A DNA stretch of 64,000 bases from Streptomyces formicae. Lineage in GTDB: Bacteria; Actinomycetota; Actinomycetes; Streptomycetales; Streptomycetaceae. A program made the translations under genes and the position numbers. The notes beneath the pieces are model-generated. The model saw only the letters and a list, made by a program, of their open reading frames with translations. It had not been told where the DNA came from and searched no databases. Within the stretch, counting starts at the first letter, position 1. Every line of letters begins with the position of its first letter. The DNA lies in assembly GCF_002556545.1 (NCBI RefSeq), contig NZ_CP022685.1, positions 8,968,001 to 9,032,000 on the forward strand, read 5' to 3'. Shown here piece by piece: positions 17,890 to 26,079 of the stretch.

Positions 17890-18726
17890 ATGCGGACCGT
17901 GGTCATCACCGGAGGAACCGACGGCATCGGCAAGGGACTTGCCCTGCACCACCTGCGGGAGGGTGCCCGCGTGTTCGTCGTGGGCAGCACACCGGACAAG
18001 GGCGAGGCGTGGCTCGCGGAGGCGGGGGCGCTGTCGGCCGGAGACCGTGCGCGTTTCCTGCAGGTCGACCTCACCTCGGTCGACGCGACGGGGGAGCTCG
18101 TCGAGGCCGTCCGGAGCAGCTGCTCAGTCGTGGATCAACTCGTCCTGTGCGCCCAGCGCTACCGGCTCTTCGGCCCGCGCACCGTCACCCCCGACGGGTT
18201 CGAGCACAGCTTCGCCCTCTCCTACCTGAGCCGGTACGCGCTCGGTCACGGCCTGCGCGCGTTACTGGAGGCGGCACCCCGCCCCGTCATCATGAACGTC
18301 GGCACCCCCGGCGTGCCGCTGGGCCGCATGTACTGGGACGACCTGCAACTGACGCGCCGCCACAGCGGAACCAAGGCCACCCTGCAGTCCTTCCGGGCCA
18401 ACGACTTGCTCGGTGTGGCCTTCCCCTTCGTGCACGCCGACACGCGGATCAGCTACATCGGCTATCACCCCGGCGTCGTAGCGACCGGCAAGCCCGCCCA
18501 TCTGCCGCAGCCGCTGCGCGCCCTCACCAAGGCGGGCTTCGCGCTCTTCGCGACCCCGGTGGCCAAGGCCGTGGCCCCGATGGCGCGCCTCCTCGACGAG
18601 CCGCCGGGTCCGGGGTTCACCGCGCATCGCGGGAGCCGCCAACTACCCCTGAAAGGGCAGCCGTTCGACCCGGAAGCCGCCTTGCGACTGCATCACCTCA
18701 CGGAGGATCTGGTGTCGCGGCGGTAG
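17890..18726 (+). CDS. Atypical short-chain dehydrogenase/reductase; contains a TTA codon
   Basis: A 278-residue Rossmann-fold SDR. The cofactor motif is TGGTDGIGKG (residues 7-16). In the catalytic region the usual Tyr-x3-Lys is not found: the segment that should hold it reads TLQSFRANDLL, with Thr and Phe at the expected positions, and Ser before it is replaced by NVGTPG. Catalysis by the classic mechanism is therefore doubtful. Codon 125 (18262-18264) is TTA, read in Streptomyces only by the bldA tRNA, which suggests late-growth translation. GGGAGGGGA precedes ATG 17890. Its last 29 bp overlap the convergent MerR gene. Confidence 0.82.
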   Translation: MRTVVITGGTDGIGKGLALHHLREGARVFVVGSTPDKGEAWLAEAGALSAGDRARFLQVDLTSVDATGELVEAVRSSCSVVDQLVLCAQRYRLFGPRTVTPDGFEHSFALSYLSRYALGHGLRALLEAAPRPVIMNVGTPGVPLGRMYWDDLQLTRRHSGTKATLQSFRANDLLGVAFPFVHADTRISYIGYHPGVVATGKPAHLPQPLRALTKAGFALFATPVAKAVAPMARLLDEPPGPGFTAHRGSRQLPLKGQPFDPEAALRLHHLTEDLVSRR

Positions 18727-19693
18727 GAGTCGAGCGGGCGGAGAGCCCGGTGAGTGCGGTCAGGGCCTCGTGCAGAAGCAGGGGGCGGCGTGCCCCCTTC
18801 ACCGGCTGCCCCGCCCAGCCGGGGCCCGCGAGGATCATCGCCGGACGGCCGCGCGCGCCCTTCACGCCCCAGCGGGTGGACGACACGTGCTGCGCCAGCG
18901 GGACGCTCGCGGTGGAGCGGGCCTGGGACCAGAGCACCACGGCGCTCGGGCCGATCCGCCGTACGGCCGCGGTCAGCGCGGGCACCGGTACGGCCGAGCC
19001 GAACATGCGGAAGGGGTGGCCGCGTTCGGACAACGCGGCGGTGAGCGCGTCGAGGGCGAGTGAGTGCTGCTCGCCGGGTACGCAGGCCAGCAGGACGGGC
19101 GCGGCGGGCGCCGGGTCGGTCGCCGCCGTCGCCGGTGTCACCCGGCGCAGCGCTGTCTGGACGTGCCACGAAAGGAGGTGCTCCACCTCGACGTAGCGGT
19201 CCCCGGACGACTCCCACTTGCGGCCCACCGCGTGCAGGGCCGGGACCATGAGCTCCTCCCACGCGAGGACGAGGCCGTGCCGCTCGATCGTCGCGTACAG
19301 CAGGTGGTCCACGGCGGGGGAGTCGAGGCGGACGGCCGCCCGGACCAGACCGCGGCGGGCCCGTCGGATGTCCGCGGGTGTCGGGTCCGGGTGCGCGGCA
19401 GCGGGAGGCCGGGTGCCCGACGGCGGAGTCCCGGCGTTCCGCGCGGTGCGGGCCGCCTCGGCGGGGGCGACGCCCGACGCCGTGAGCCGGCACATCTCCT
19501 CCAGGACGGCGATGTCTTTCGGTGTCCAGCGTCGGTGGGCGCCGTCGGCCCGCGTCGCCGGACCCACCCCGTACCGCCGGTCCCAGGAGCGGAGCGTCGT
19601 GGGCGAGACACCCAAGTGCCTCGCCAGCGCTCCCGTCGTCACGCTCGCCCTCGCCGATGAGGGCGCCCCGCCCTCTGCGCGCTCGCTGCTCAT
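18698..19693 (-). CDS. MerR-type regulator with cobalamin-binding-like domain (LitR/CarH relatives)
   Basis: A 331-residue regulator. The N-terminal MerR helix-turn-helix is clear (TTGALARHLGVSPTTLRSWD, then RRYGVGPATRADGAHRRW). A four-helix region follows (about 110-205) with KWESSGDRYVEVEHLL, resembling the W-x9-EH motif of light-sensing CarH but with one extra residue. The C-terminal half resembles a B12-binding Rossmann fold: GEQHSLAL occupies the place of DxHxxG, keeping the His that would ligate cobalt. Whether it binds B12 is open. A 6-bp palindrome lies just upstream. The 3' end overlaps the convergent SDR by 29 bp. Confidence 0.82.
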   Translation of the reverse strand: MSSERAEGGAPSSARASVTTGALARHLGVSPTTLRSWDRRYGVGPATRADGAHRRWTPKDIAVLEEMCRLTASGVAPAEAARTARNAGTPPSGTRPPAAAHPDPTPADIRRARRGLVRAAVRLDSPAVDHLLYATIERHGLVLAWEELMVPALHAVGRKWESSGDRYVEVEHLLSWHVQTALRRVTPATAATDPAPAAPVLLACVPGEQHSLALDALTAALSERGHPFRMFGSAVPVPALTAAVRRIGPSAVVLWSQARSTASVPLAQHVSSTRWGVKGARGRPAMILAGPGWAGQPVKGARRPLLLHEALTALTGLSARSTPTAATPDPP

Positions 19694-19724
19694 GCGGCCA
19701 CCATACGATGCACGAACGACGCAA

Positions 19725-19741
19725 CTTGCCGGTATGGCAAG
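19725..19741. promoter_or_regulatory. Palindrome upstream of the MerR-type gene
   Basis: CTTGCC (19725-19730) and GGCAAG (19736-19741) form a perfect 6-bp inverted repeat with a 5-bp centre, 32 bp upstream of the MerR start. It is a plausible autoregulatory operator. Confidence 0.5.
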
Positions 19742-19917
19742 GGAGTTCAGAGTATGGGTGCTTCCACGGTGCCCGGCCGTCCGGCGTCCGCGCCGGGGGC
19801 CGTCTCAGAGGAGTCGGCGCTCCTGAGGCGTGGCTGCGTTCGCTCCCCCTACGCAGCCACGGGCACAGTGGCCGAACCGGGCGACGAGGGGCGGGCGCCG
19901 GGTGCCAGACTGCCCCC

Positions 19918-20544
19918 ATGTTCACGCAGATCATGACGGCGGCCGGAGTGCTCGCCCTGCTCACGGTGGTACCGGGTCCCGACATGGCCGTCGTCACGAA
20001 ACGCGCGGTCGCCGAAGGCTGGCGCGACGGGCTCCGTACCGTCGGCGGAATCACGACGGGTCTGCTCGTCTGGGGCGCCCTCACCGTGGCGGGGCTCGCC
20101 GCCGTCCTCGCCGCCTCGGCTGTCGCGTACACGGTCGTCAAACTGCTCGGCGCCGTCTACCTGGTCTTCCTCGGCGTGCAGGCGCTGGTGCGCGGCCGCC
20201 GGGGCGGAGGTGCGTCCACCACCGTCCCGAGCGGCCCCGCGCCCGAGGGGCATCCGTGGCGGACCGGTCTCGTCAGCAACGTACTCAACCCGAAGATCGC
20301 CGTCTTCTACACGGGTCTGCTGCCCGCCCTCGCGCCGCCGTCGCTGCCGTCGCACGTGGGCATGGCCCTGCTCGTCCTCCTCCACGCGGTGCTCACGCTG
20401 CTCTGGCTCGGCGGGTACGTCATGGTCCTCGCCAGGGCCCGGGGGTTCTTCGAGAGGCCCGCTGTGCGCCGTGCGCTCGACCGGGTGACGGGGGTCGTCC
20501 TGATCGGCTTCGGCCTGAAGGTCGCGACGGCCGACAGCCCGTAG
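19918..20544 (+). CDS. LysE/RhtB-family amino-acid exporter
   Basis: A 208-residue inner-membrane protein with about six hydrophobic segments. The family signature near the N-terminus is LLTVVPGPDMAVVTKRAVAEG, and the second-half motif GLVSNVLNPKIAVFYTGLLP is also clear. LysE/RhtB proteins export amino acids or related metabolites; the substrate cannot be told. ATG 19918 is the first start near the N-terminal signature. Length is normal. It is 92 bp upstream of the AhpD-like gene on the same strand. Confidence 0.9.
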   Translation: MFTQIMTAAGVLALLTVVPGPDMAVVTKRAVAEGWRDGLRTVGGITTGLLVWGALTVAGLAAVLAASAVAYTVVKLLGAVYLVFLGVQALVRGRRGGGASTTVPSGPAPEGHPWRTGLVSNVLNPKIAVFYTGLLPALAPPSLPSHVGMALLVLLHAVLTLLWLGGYVMVLARARGFFERPAVRRALDRVTGVVLIGFGLKVATADSP

Positions 20545-20636
20545 CGCCGAAAGTTTCTTTCCCCGACCGGTCACACTCCCGCGCCGGGATCCGTCAGGGC
20601 AGTGAAAGCGATAAGCAAACCCTGAAGGAGACGGCA

Positions 20637-21143
20637 ATGGAAACGCGTTCGATCACGGCGGAGATCCCGATGGCCCCCCGCATGAGCGAGGACCCCGCCC
20701 AGCTGGTCCCCGAGCTCGCCGACGTGTCGGCGGCACTGTTCAAGGTCACGGGCAACGGCTCGGTGCCGCGCGCCACGATCAGCCTGGTCCAGCTGCGCGC
20801 GGGCCAGATCGCGGGAAGCACCTACCTGACCGTGCTGCACACGGGCTTCCTGCGTGCGGCGGGGGAGTCGGAGGAGAGGATCACCTCGGTGTCCTCGTGG
20901 CAGGATTCGCCGTACTTCACCTCCGTCGAGCGTGCCGCGCTGGCGCTGGTGGAGGCGGTGCTCCAGCCGTCCGTGGACGGTGAGAGGGTCTCCGACGAGC
21001 TGTACGCGCAGGTGGCCGAGTTCTACGAGCCCAAGGCGCTCGCCACCTTGATGTTCGCCATCGGCCAGGTCAACTTCTTCACGGCCGTGGCCCTCATCGC
21101 CAAGCCGGTGCCCGGCCGGTCGTTCTCGGAACCGTGGAACTGA
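20637..21143 (+). CDS. AhpD/carboxymuconolactone-decarboxylase-fold protein lacking the cysteine pair
   Basis: A 168-residue protein of the CMD/AhpD superfamily. In AhpD-type members the motif region reads C-x2-C-x3-H; here the corresponding segment is AGSTYLTVLHTGFLR, with the final His kept and both cysteines replaced (Ser and Leu). Peroxidase activity of the AhpD type is thus unlikely. GAAGGAGA lies 6 nt before ATG 20637. It ends 3 bp before the convergent P450 stop. Function unknown. Confidence 0.8.
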   Translation: METRSITAEIPMAPRMSEDPAQLVPELADVSAALFKVTGNGSVPRATISLVQLRAGQIAGSTYLTVLHTGFLRAAGESEERITSVSSWQDSPYFTSVERAALALVEAVLQPSVDGERVSDELYAQVAEFYEPKALATLMFAIGQVNFFTAVALIAKPVPGRSFSEPWN

Positions 21144-21146
21144 TCA

Positions 21147-22400
21147 CTACTCGTCCCAGGTGACGGGGAGCCGGTGCACCCCGAAGATGTTCATGCCGGT
21201 GCGCAGCGGGATCTCGTCGGCGGGGACGGCGAGGCGCAGCGTCGGGAACCGCGTGACGAGCGCGGGGAACGCGGCCCGCATCTCGACGCGGGCCAGCTGC
21301 TGGCCGAGGCACTGGTGGATGCCGTGCCCGAAGCCGAGCTGACCGCTCGCCTTGCGGCGCAGGTCGAGCACGTCGGGGTCGGGGTACTTGGCCGGGTCGC
21401 GGTCGGCGGCCTCCATCGAGACGGCGACCGTTTCCCCGGCCCTGACGACCTGTCCGGCCAGCTCCACGTCCTCCAGGGCGCTCCGGGCCGACAACTGGGC
21501 GATCGTCAGATAGCGCATGAGCTCCTCGACGGCCTGGTCGGCGAGGCCCGGATCGGCGCGCAGCGCGGCGAACTGGTCCGGGTTGCTCAGCAGCGCGAAG
21601 GTGCCGAGCGCGATCATGTTGGCAGTGGTGTCGAGACCGGCGCCGAGCAGGAAGACGGCGAGGCCGGTGAGCTCCTCGTCGTCGAGGTCGCTGCCGGTCA
21701 GGTCGCTGAGCAGGTCGTCGGTGGGCGCGGCACGCTTGGCGACGACCAGCCGACCCAGGTACTCGTGCATCGCCGTCATGGCGGCGGCCACGTCCTCCGG
21801 AGTGGAGCTGTGGGACATGACCGTCGCGGTGCTCTCCTGGAAGAAGTGGTGCTCGTCGTAGGGCACGCCGAGGAGTTCACAGATGGTGAGGGCGGGGATG
21901 GGCTGCGCGTACGCCGTCACCAGGTCCACGGTCGGTCCCTGCCGCTCCATGGCGTCGAGGTGGTCGGCGGTGATCCGTTCGATGCGATCGCCGAGCAGCG
22001 CCATCCTGCGGACGGTGAACTTGCCCGCGAGCAGTCGCCGGTAGCGGGTGTGCTCCGGCGCGTCCATCCCGGTCATGTCGCCGACCGGCGCCGGGGGCAG
22101 CTCGCCGGTGAAGCCGGTCTCGAAGGGCAGGTGCATGAATTCGTACCGGGAGCTGAAGCGTGAGTCGGAGAGGACCGCGCGCGCCACCGCGTAACTGGTG
22201 GCCAGCCAGCCCACGTGTCCGTCGGGGAAGCTCAGCCGGGCCAGCGGGCGTTCGGCGCGCAGCCGTGCCAGCTCGGCGGGCGGATCGAAGGGGCATCCCG
22301 AGGGGCGCTCGACGGGAAGCCGGACCGGATCGGCACTCGCGGCTAAGGCACCGCCCTCAAGTGCGTTGTCGGGGGCTGGAGTTGATGATTCGTGCAGCAT
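21147..22400 (-). CDS. Cytochrome P450 (bacterial class); contains an early TTA codon
   Basis: A 417-residue soluble P450 monooxygenase. Diagnostic motifs are the oxygen-binding I-helix GAGLDTTAN, the ExxR in EELMR and the haem-binding loop [10 protein letters not shown] with the cysteine thiolate. The N-terminal block [15 protein letters not shown] is typical of CYP105/CYP107-like Streptomyces enzymes. GGAGG lies before ATG 22400. Codon 19 (22344-22346) is TTA, so translation should depend on bldA. An elaborate palindrome lies upstream. The SDR upstream on the same strand (139 bp gap) may act on the same substrate. Redox partners could be the ferredoxin pair at 4.3-5.9 kb. Confidence 0.93.
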   Translation of the reverse strand: MLHESSTPAPDNALEGGALAASADPVRLPVERPSGCPFDPPAELARLRAERPLARLSFPDGHVGWLATSYAVARAVLSDSRFSSRYEFMHLPFETGFTGELPPAPVGDMTGMDAPEHTRYRRLLAGKFTVRRMALLGDRIERITADHLDAMERQGPTVDLVTAYAQPIPALTICELLGVPYDEHHFFQESTATVMSHSSTPEDVAAAMTAMHEYLGRLVVAKRAAPTDDLLSDLTGSDLDDEELTGLAVFLLGAGLDTTANMIALGTFALLSNPDQFAALRADPGLADQAVEELMRYLTIAQLSARSALEDVELAGQVVRAGETVAVSMEAADRDPAKYPDPDVLDLRRKASGQLGFGHGIHQCLGQQLARVEMRAAFPALVTRFPTLRLAVPADEIPLRTGMNIFGVHRLPVTWDE

Positions 22401-22426
22401 GGGGTCCTCCGGTGGTGGGCGCCTTG

Positions 22427-22487
22427 TGGCGTCAGCATGGCACACGATTGACGCCAGAGCGAGCCATTCTGGCTCACTGTGGCGTCA
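22427..22487. promoter_or_regulatory. Nested palindromes with three TGGCGTCA boxes before the P450
   Basis: The octamer TGGCGTCA occurs at 22427-22434 and 22480-22487, and inverted (TGACGCCA) at 22449-22456. The last two frame a second perfect repeat, GAGCCA (22461-22466) / TGGCTC (22470-22475), giving a 39-bp compound palindrome centred at 22468. It lies 27-87 bp upstream of the P450 start, where a repressor or activator would act. Confidence 0.7.
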
Positions 22488-22539
22488 GTTGGTGGCTCGG
22501 CGCTGCGCCGACCCGAGGTCCCGGCAGGTCGGACCGCTG

Positions 22540-23352
22540 TCAGGCCGCCGTACGCCCCACGAGCAGATCGGCGAGCCTGCTGAGTCGCTTCACGGTGCGG
22601 TCCTCGGTGGCGGCGACAGCGGGGGCGACGCGTTCGGCGCGGTCGTAGTAGGCGCCGTTGACGACCTCGAAGGCCGGATCGCACAGCCTCACCACATGGC
22701 TCGCGCCCTCGGCGGGCGTGACGCCCTCGTTGGCGTACAGCGGGAGCAGCGCGGTGCCGCACACGCCGGGGTGCACGGAGACCGCGGTGACACGGGGGTC
22801 CGCGGCGAACACCGTGAGGGCGAGCTGCGATTGGGCGTAGGCGGCGAGCCGGGAGTAGCGGCGAGTGCGGTGCGGGTCGCTCCACTGGATGGACGCGGTG
22901 CGGTGCAGCGACGAGGAGACATTGACGACGCGGCCGCCCGGTTCGCTGGTGAGGGCGGGCTCCAGGAGGCACGTGAGGAGGTAGTGGGCGAGGAAGTTCA
23001 CCTGGAAGGCGATCTCGTTCCCGTCGGCGGTGAGGGTGTGCCGCTCGGGCGCCGCCATCCCGGCTTTGTTGACCAGGACGTCCAGGTGCGGGTGTGCGCG
23101 GACGATCGTGTCCGCCAGTGTCCCGACCTCGTCGAGGTGTGCGAAGTCCGCTCCATACGTGTGGAGTCGGGCCGCGTCGACGTCGGCGGTGGCGATCAGC
23201 CGGTCGGCGGCGGCGCGGGCCTCCTCGTGGGTGCGTCCGTGCAGCAGGACGGTGGCGCCGCGCTCGGCGAGCTGTCGCGCCGTCTCGTGGCCGATGCCGG
23301 AGGTGGCGCCGGTGACGAGGACGGTGCGGGCGGACAGGTGGGACTCGGACAT
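22540..23352 (-). CDS. Short-chain dehydrogenase/reductase with altered active site
   Basis: A 270-residue SDR resembling retinol-dehydrogenase-like actinobacterial proteins. The nucleotide motif TGATSGIG is intact, and NVSSSLH supplies the catalytic Ser. The usual NNAG is NKAG, and the catalytic Y-x3-K reads YAQSQ, with Gln in place of the essential Lys. Loss of this Lys normally cripples SDR activity, so this may be a degenerate enzyme or one with a different role. ATG 23352 has a weak GGATGG site; an upstream in-frame extension to 23490 is unlikely. It lies upstream of the P450 on the same strand. Confidence 0.8.
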   Translation of the reverse strand: MSESHLSARTVLVTGATSGIGHETARQLAERGATVLLHGRTHEEARAAADRLIATADVDAARLHTYGADFAHLDEVGTLADTIVRAHPHLDVLVNKAGMAAPERHTLTADGNEIAFQVNFLAHYLLTCLLEPALTSEPGGRVVNVSSSLHRTASIQWSDPHRTRRYSRLAAYAQSQLALTVFAADPRVTAVSVHPGVCGTALLPLYANEGVTPAEGASHVVRLCDPAFEVVNGAYYDRAERVAPAVAATEDRTVKRLSRLADLLVGRTAA

Positions 23353-23720
23353 GGGCCATCCACGGGTGCGGGTACGCGACACCGCCGACCGGGGCCACGG
23401 GCGTCCGGCAGGCGGCTGAAAGGGCGTACGGAACTGGGGGGGTTGAGACAGGACGCAGAAGGGGCGCCGTGTCAGGCCACGGCGCCCCACCGCTCTTCGG
23501 GAAGGCGCGTCAGCGGCGGGCGGACGCTTCCGTCAGAGGGCAGCGGGGCAGGCGACGGGACGCCCGATGAGGGGGCCGGTCGAGGAGGAGCCACGCGCTG
23601 TTCACATCCCCCATGGAAGCCGGGGGTGTGGCGCGGGACAAGTGTGGCCCCCGCTTCCATACGCCGCTCTGACGATCCGCGACGGGCCCTTGCGGCCAGA
23701 CCGCGACGAGACCTCCCGCG
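23353..23720. other. Intergenic region with a GC-rich hairpin
   Basis: These 368 bp between the SDR start and the NCS1 permease stop hold no convincing gene; a 62-codon minus-strand frame lacks a ribosome binding site and family features. The main structure is the perfect hairpin at 23461-23488. The remainder should contain the SDR promoter. Confidence 0.5.
23461..23488. terminator. Perfect 11-bp hairpin
   Basis: GGGGCGCCGTG (23461-23471) pairs exactly with CACGGCGCCCC (23478-23488) around the 6-nt loop TCAGGC. It is 230 bp past the NCS1 permease stop and upstream of the SDR, so it may end the permease transcript. Confidence 0.6.
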
Positions 23721-25175
23721 TCACACCTCGCGCACCCCGAGCCCTCCGCGCATCAGCCCCGCGTAGAGCGCCGACGCGACGACCATGCCGACCGGCAGCG
23801 CCAGGTCCGCGCCGCCCAAGGCGTGTGCCACGGGGCCGGTGTAGAGCGTGTTGACACAGAGCGCGGCCGAGGTGACGCCTGCACCGAAGGCCAGCGCGCC
23901 GGCCCGGTGGACGCCGCCCGTGTACCAGAAGGGGCTGTCCGGCGACTCGTCGGTGAGCGCGAGCCCGTCGTAGCGGTTGCGGCGCAGGACGATGTCGGTG
24001 GCGTAGAGGGCCATGGCGGGGCCGAGCAGGACGACGGTGAGCTGGAGGACGTCGCTGACGGTGTCCAGGAAGTTGGACACGAGCAGCGCGTACAGGGTCA
24101 GGGAGACCGCCGCCGTGCCGTCGAAGAGCACGCTGACCGAGCGCCGGATGCGCAGGCCTACGGCTTGCAGGGCGAGACCGGCGCTGTAGGCGGTCATGGC
24201 GTTGATGGCGATCGTGCCGAGCACCAGGGCCAGCAGGAACGCGGGCGTGAACCAGCCGGGCAGCAGCCCCTCGAGCGCGGTCTGCGGATCCGTCATGTCG
24301 ACCGAAGTCGCGGCGAACGCGCCGAGCGAGCAGACCGCGACGCTGGGCAGGAAGCCGCCGAGCGCGGTCCAGCCCGCGACCGCCTTCGCGGACGTCGTGC
24401 GCGGCAGATAGCGGGAGAAGTCCGCACTGGTGGTGTACGACAACGGGCCCGCGGCGATGAGCGTGACGCCGGAGATCAGGGTTACCCACAGCTCGGAGCC
24501 GGTGAGCGGTTCGGCGGGCGCGTACGAGAAGTCGGTGTGCCCGAGCACGGCGACGGCGACGAAGGCGAAGACTGCGGTGAGCAGAAGGGTGATCGGCAGG
24601 TACAGCCGCAGGATCGTGGCGTGGCCGTAGACGCTGATGGTCAGGGTGAGCGCGGCGATGACCACCACGACGGCCACCTGGACGCCGGTGTTCGCCGGTA
24701 TCCCCACCTTCTCGACCAGGGCGAACGCCGCGGTCGCCGCGGCCGACAGGTTGAGGGCGAAGTAGCAGACCGAGATCATCCAACCGGTGACCGCGTTGTT
24801 CACCCGGTTCCCGATGACGCCGTACAGCGCCCGGGTGATCACTTCGCTCGGCGTGCCGGACGCGGGACCGGAGATCGCGAGCACGCCCGTGAACACCCAG
24901 AAGAGGTTGCCCACCACGATCACCGCGAGAGCCTGCCACAGGCTCAGTCCCATGAGGACGAGCGCGCCGCCGATCACCAGGCTCAGGTAGTTCACGTTCG
25001 CCGCGGCCCACACGGAGAAGAGTTCCCTGGGGTGCCCGTGGCGTTCGCCGTCGGGGATGTGGTCGATGCCGTGGGCCTCGATGTGACCCGCGTGGTCCGC
25101 GCCGGTCGCGGCGGGTGCCGTGGTGCCGAGCGTGGTGTGCCCGCCCGGCAGCGGGTCGGGAATCGTGGACGCCAT
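23721..25175 (-). CDS. NCS1-family nucleobase/cytosine permease
   Basis: A 484-residue transporter with about 12 hydrophobic segments, of the nucleobase:cation symporter-1 (CodB-like) family. Typical features are the N-terminal RELFSVWAAANVNYLSLVIGG block and the conserved WxxxxNFLD-like region LYALLVSNFLDTVSDVLQL. A soluble N-terminal tail of about 55 residues is rich in His and Gly. ATG 25175 has GGAGGG 5 nt upstream; ATG 25199 is in frame but badly spaced. It diverges from a TetR gene, its probable repressor. The downstream amidohydrolase may act on the imported compound. Confidence 0.9.
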   Translation of the reverse strand: MASTIPDPLPGGHTTLGTTAPAATGADHAGHIEAHGIDHIPDGERHGHPRELFSVWAAANVNYLSLVIGGALVLMGLSLWQALAVIVVGNLFWVFTGVLAISGPASGTPSEVITRALYGVIGNRVNNAVTGWMISVCYFALNLSAAATAAFALVEKVGIPANTGVQVAVVVVIAALTLTISVYGHATILRLYLPITLLLTAVFAFVAVAVLGHTDFSYAPAEPLTGSELWVTLISGVTLIAAGPLSYTTSADFSRYLPRTTSAKAVAGWTALGGFLPSVAVCSLGAFAATSVDMTDPQTALEGLLPGWFTPAFLLALVLGTIAINAMTAYSAGLALQAVGLRIRRSVSVLFDGTAAVSLTLYALLVSNFLDTVSDVLQLTVVLLGPAMALYATDIVLRRNRYDGLALTDESPDSPFWYTGGVHRAGALAFGAGVTSAALCVNTLYTGPVAHALGGADLALPVGMVVASALYAGLMRGGLGVREV

Positions 25176-25212
25176 GAGGCCCTCCGGGTGCTGGTCCATC
25201 CACCTGCTTGCT

Positions 25213-25232
25213 TATTGGTCGCACACTCAATA
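25213..25232. promoter_or_regulatory. Candidate TetR operator between permease and regulator
   Basis: TATTG (25213-25217) and CAATA (25228-25232) form an inverted repeat with a 10-bp centre in the 68-bp space between the divergent permease and TetR starts. It is the only A/T-rich palindrome there. Confidence 0.5.
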
Positions 25233-25243
25233 GCGTTGTCGGC

Positions 25244-25867
25244 ATGTCGTCAAGCGTTCAGCGAAAGCGAATTCGGAAATCTCCGGCCGCCCGACGTGCG
25301 GAAATCGTCGTGGCGGCGGCCTCGGTCGCCCTGGTCGAGGGGCTGGAGTGCGTCACCCTGCGGCGGATCGCCGAGGAGCTCGACGTGCGGCCGGGGCTGA
25401 TCAGTCACTACTTCCCCTCGGTGGAGGATCTGGTGGCGGAGGCGTTCGGCGACGCGGCGAGCGCCGAACTCGACGCGCTGCTGCCCGCGGACGGGGAGGA
25501 CGGCACCCCGACGCAGCACCTGACCAGGTTCTTCGCGCAGACGACGGGGGAGTCGTACGACGACATCAGCCGCCTCTGGATCAACGCGCGGCACCTCAGC
25601 CGCTACCGGGCCGTCTTGCGCGACCGCGTCGCCGAGCAGGAGGCCGCCTGGCGCGAGCGGCTCGCCGGGGTCATCCGCGACGGCGTGGAGCGCGACGGAT
25701 TCCGCACCGACGACCCGAATGTGACGGCCATTCAGATACTGGTGGTGCTGGACGGCCTCGGTGTCCACGCCACTACCGGAGACAGTGACAGGCCCGCGGT
25801 GGTGGCCCGGATGGCCGTCGCCACGGCGGAGCGTGAACTCGGTCTGGCGGAGGGAACGTTGGGCTGA
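25244..25867 (+). CDS. TetR-family regulator (BetI-like)
   Basis: A 207-residue TetR repressor. The HTH is at about residues 15-62 (RRAEIVVAAASVALVEGLEC, then IAEELDVRPGLISHYFPSVE), with the TetR_C core following. The sequence LRRIAEELDVRPGLISHYF resembles BetI-type regulators. ATG 25244 has no good ribosome binding site and may be read from a leaderless transcript; an earlier in-frame start at 25208 would overlap the candidate operator. It faces the NCS1 permease, its likely target. Confidence 0.88.
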   Translation: MSSSVQRKRIRKSPAARRAEIVVAAASVALVEGLECVTLRRIAEELDVRPGLISHYFPSVEDLVAEAFGDAASAELDALLPADGEDGTPTQHLTRFFAQTTGESYDDISRLWINARHLSRYRAVLRDRVAEQEAAWRERLAGVIRDGVERDGFRTDDPNVTAIQILVVLDGLGVHATTGDSDRPAVVARMAVATAERELGLAEGTLG

Positions 25868-26079
25868 TCTGACGTCTGACCCGCGTACCGCCGGTGCTGA
25901 CATGTGCCTCGGGTCGCGCATGGCGACGCGTGCGCTGATACGTGTGTGGTGTCGCGTACGCCGATGCGCGTGCTGTCCCGTACGCCCCCGTCGCATAGGC
26001 CCCCTCGCCTACACCCTCATCACGTACACCTCCACCACGCACACCCCCGTCACGTACCACCCCGTCCCAAGGAGCCCCC

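Noticed and set aside
23472..23660. A 62-codon minus-strand frame between the SDR and permease genes
   Set aside because: Pro-rich, no start signal, and it begins inside a perfect hairpin.
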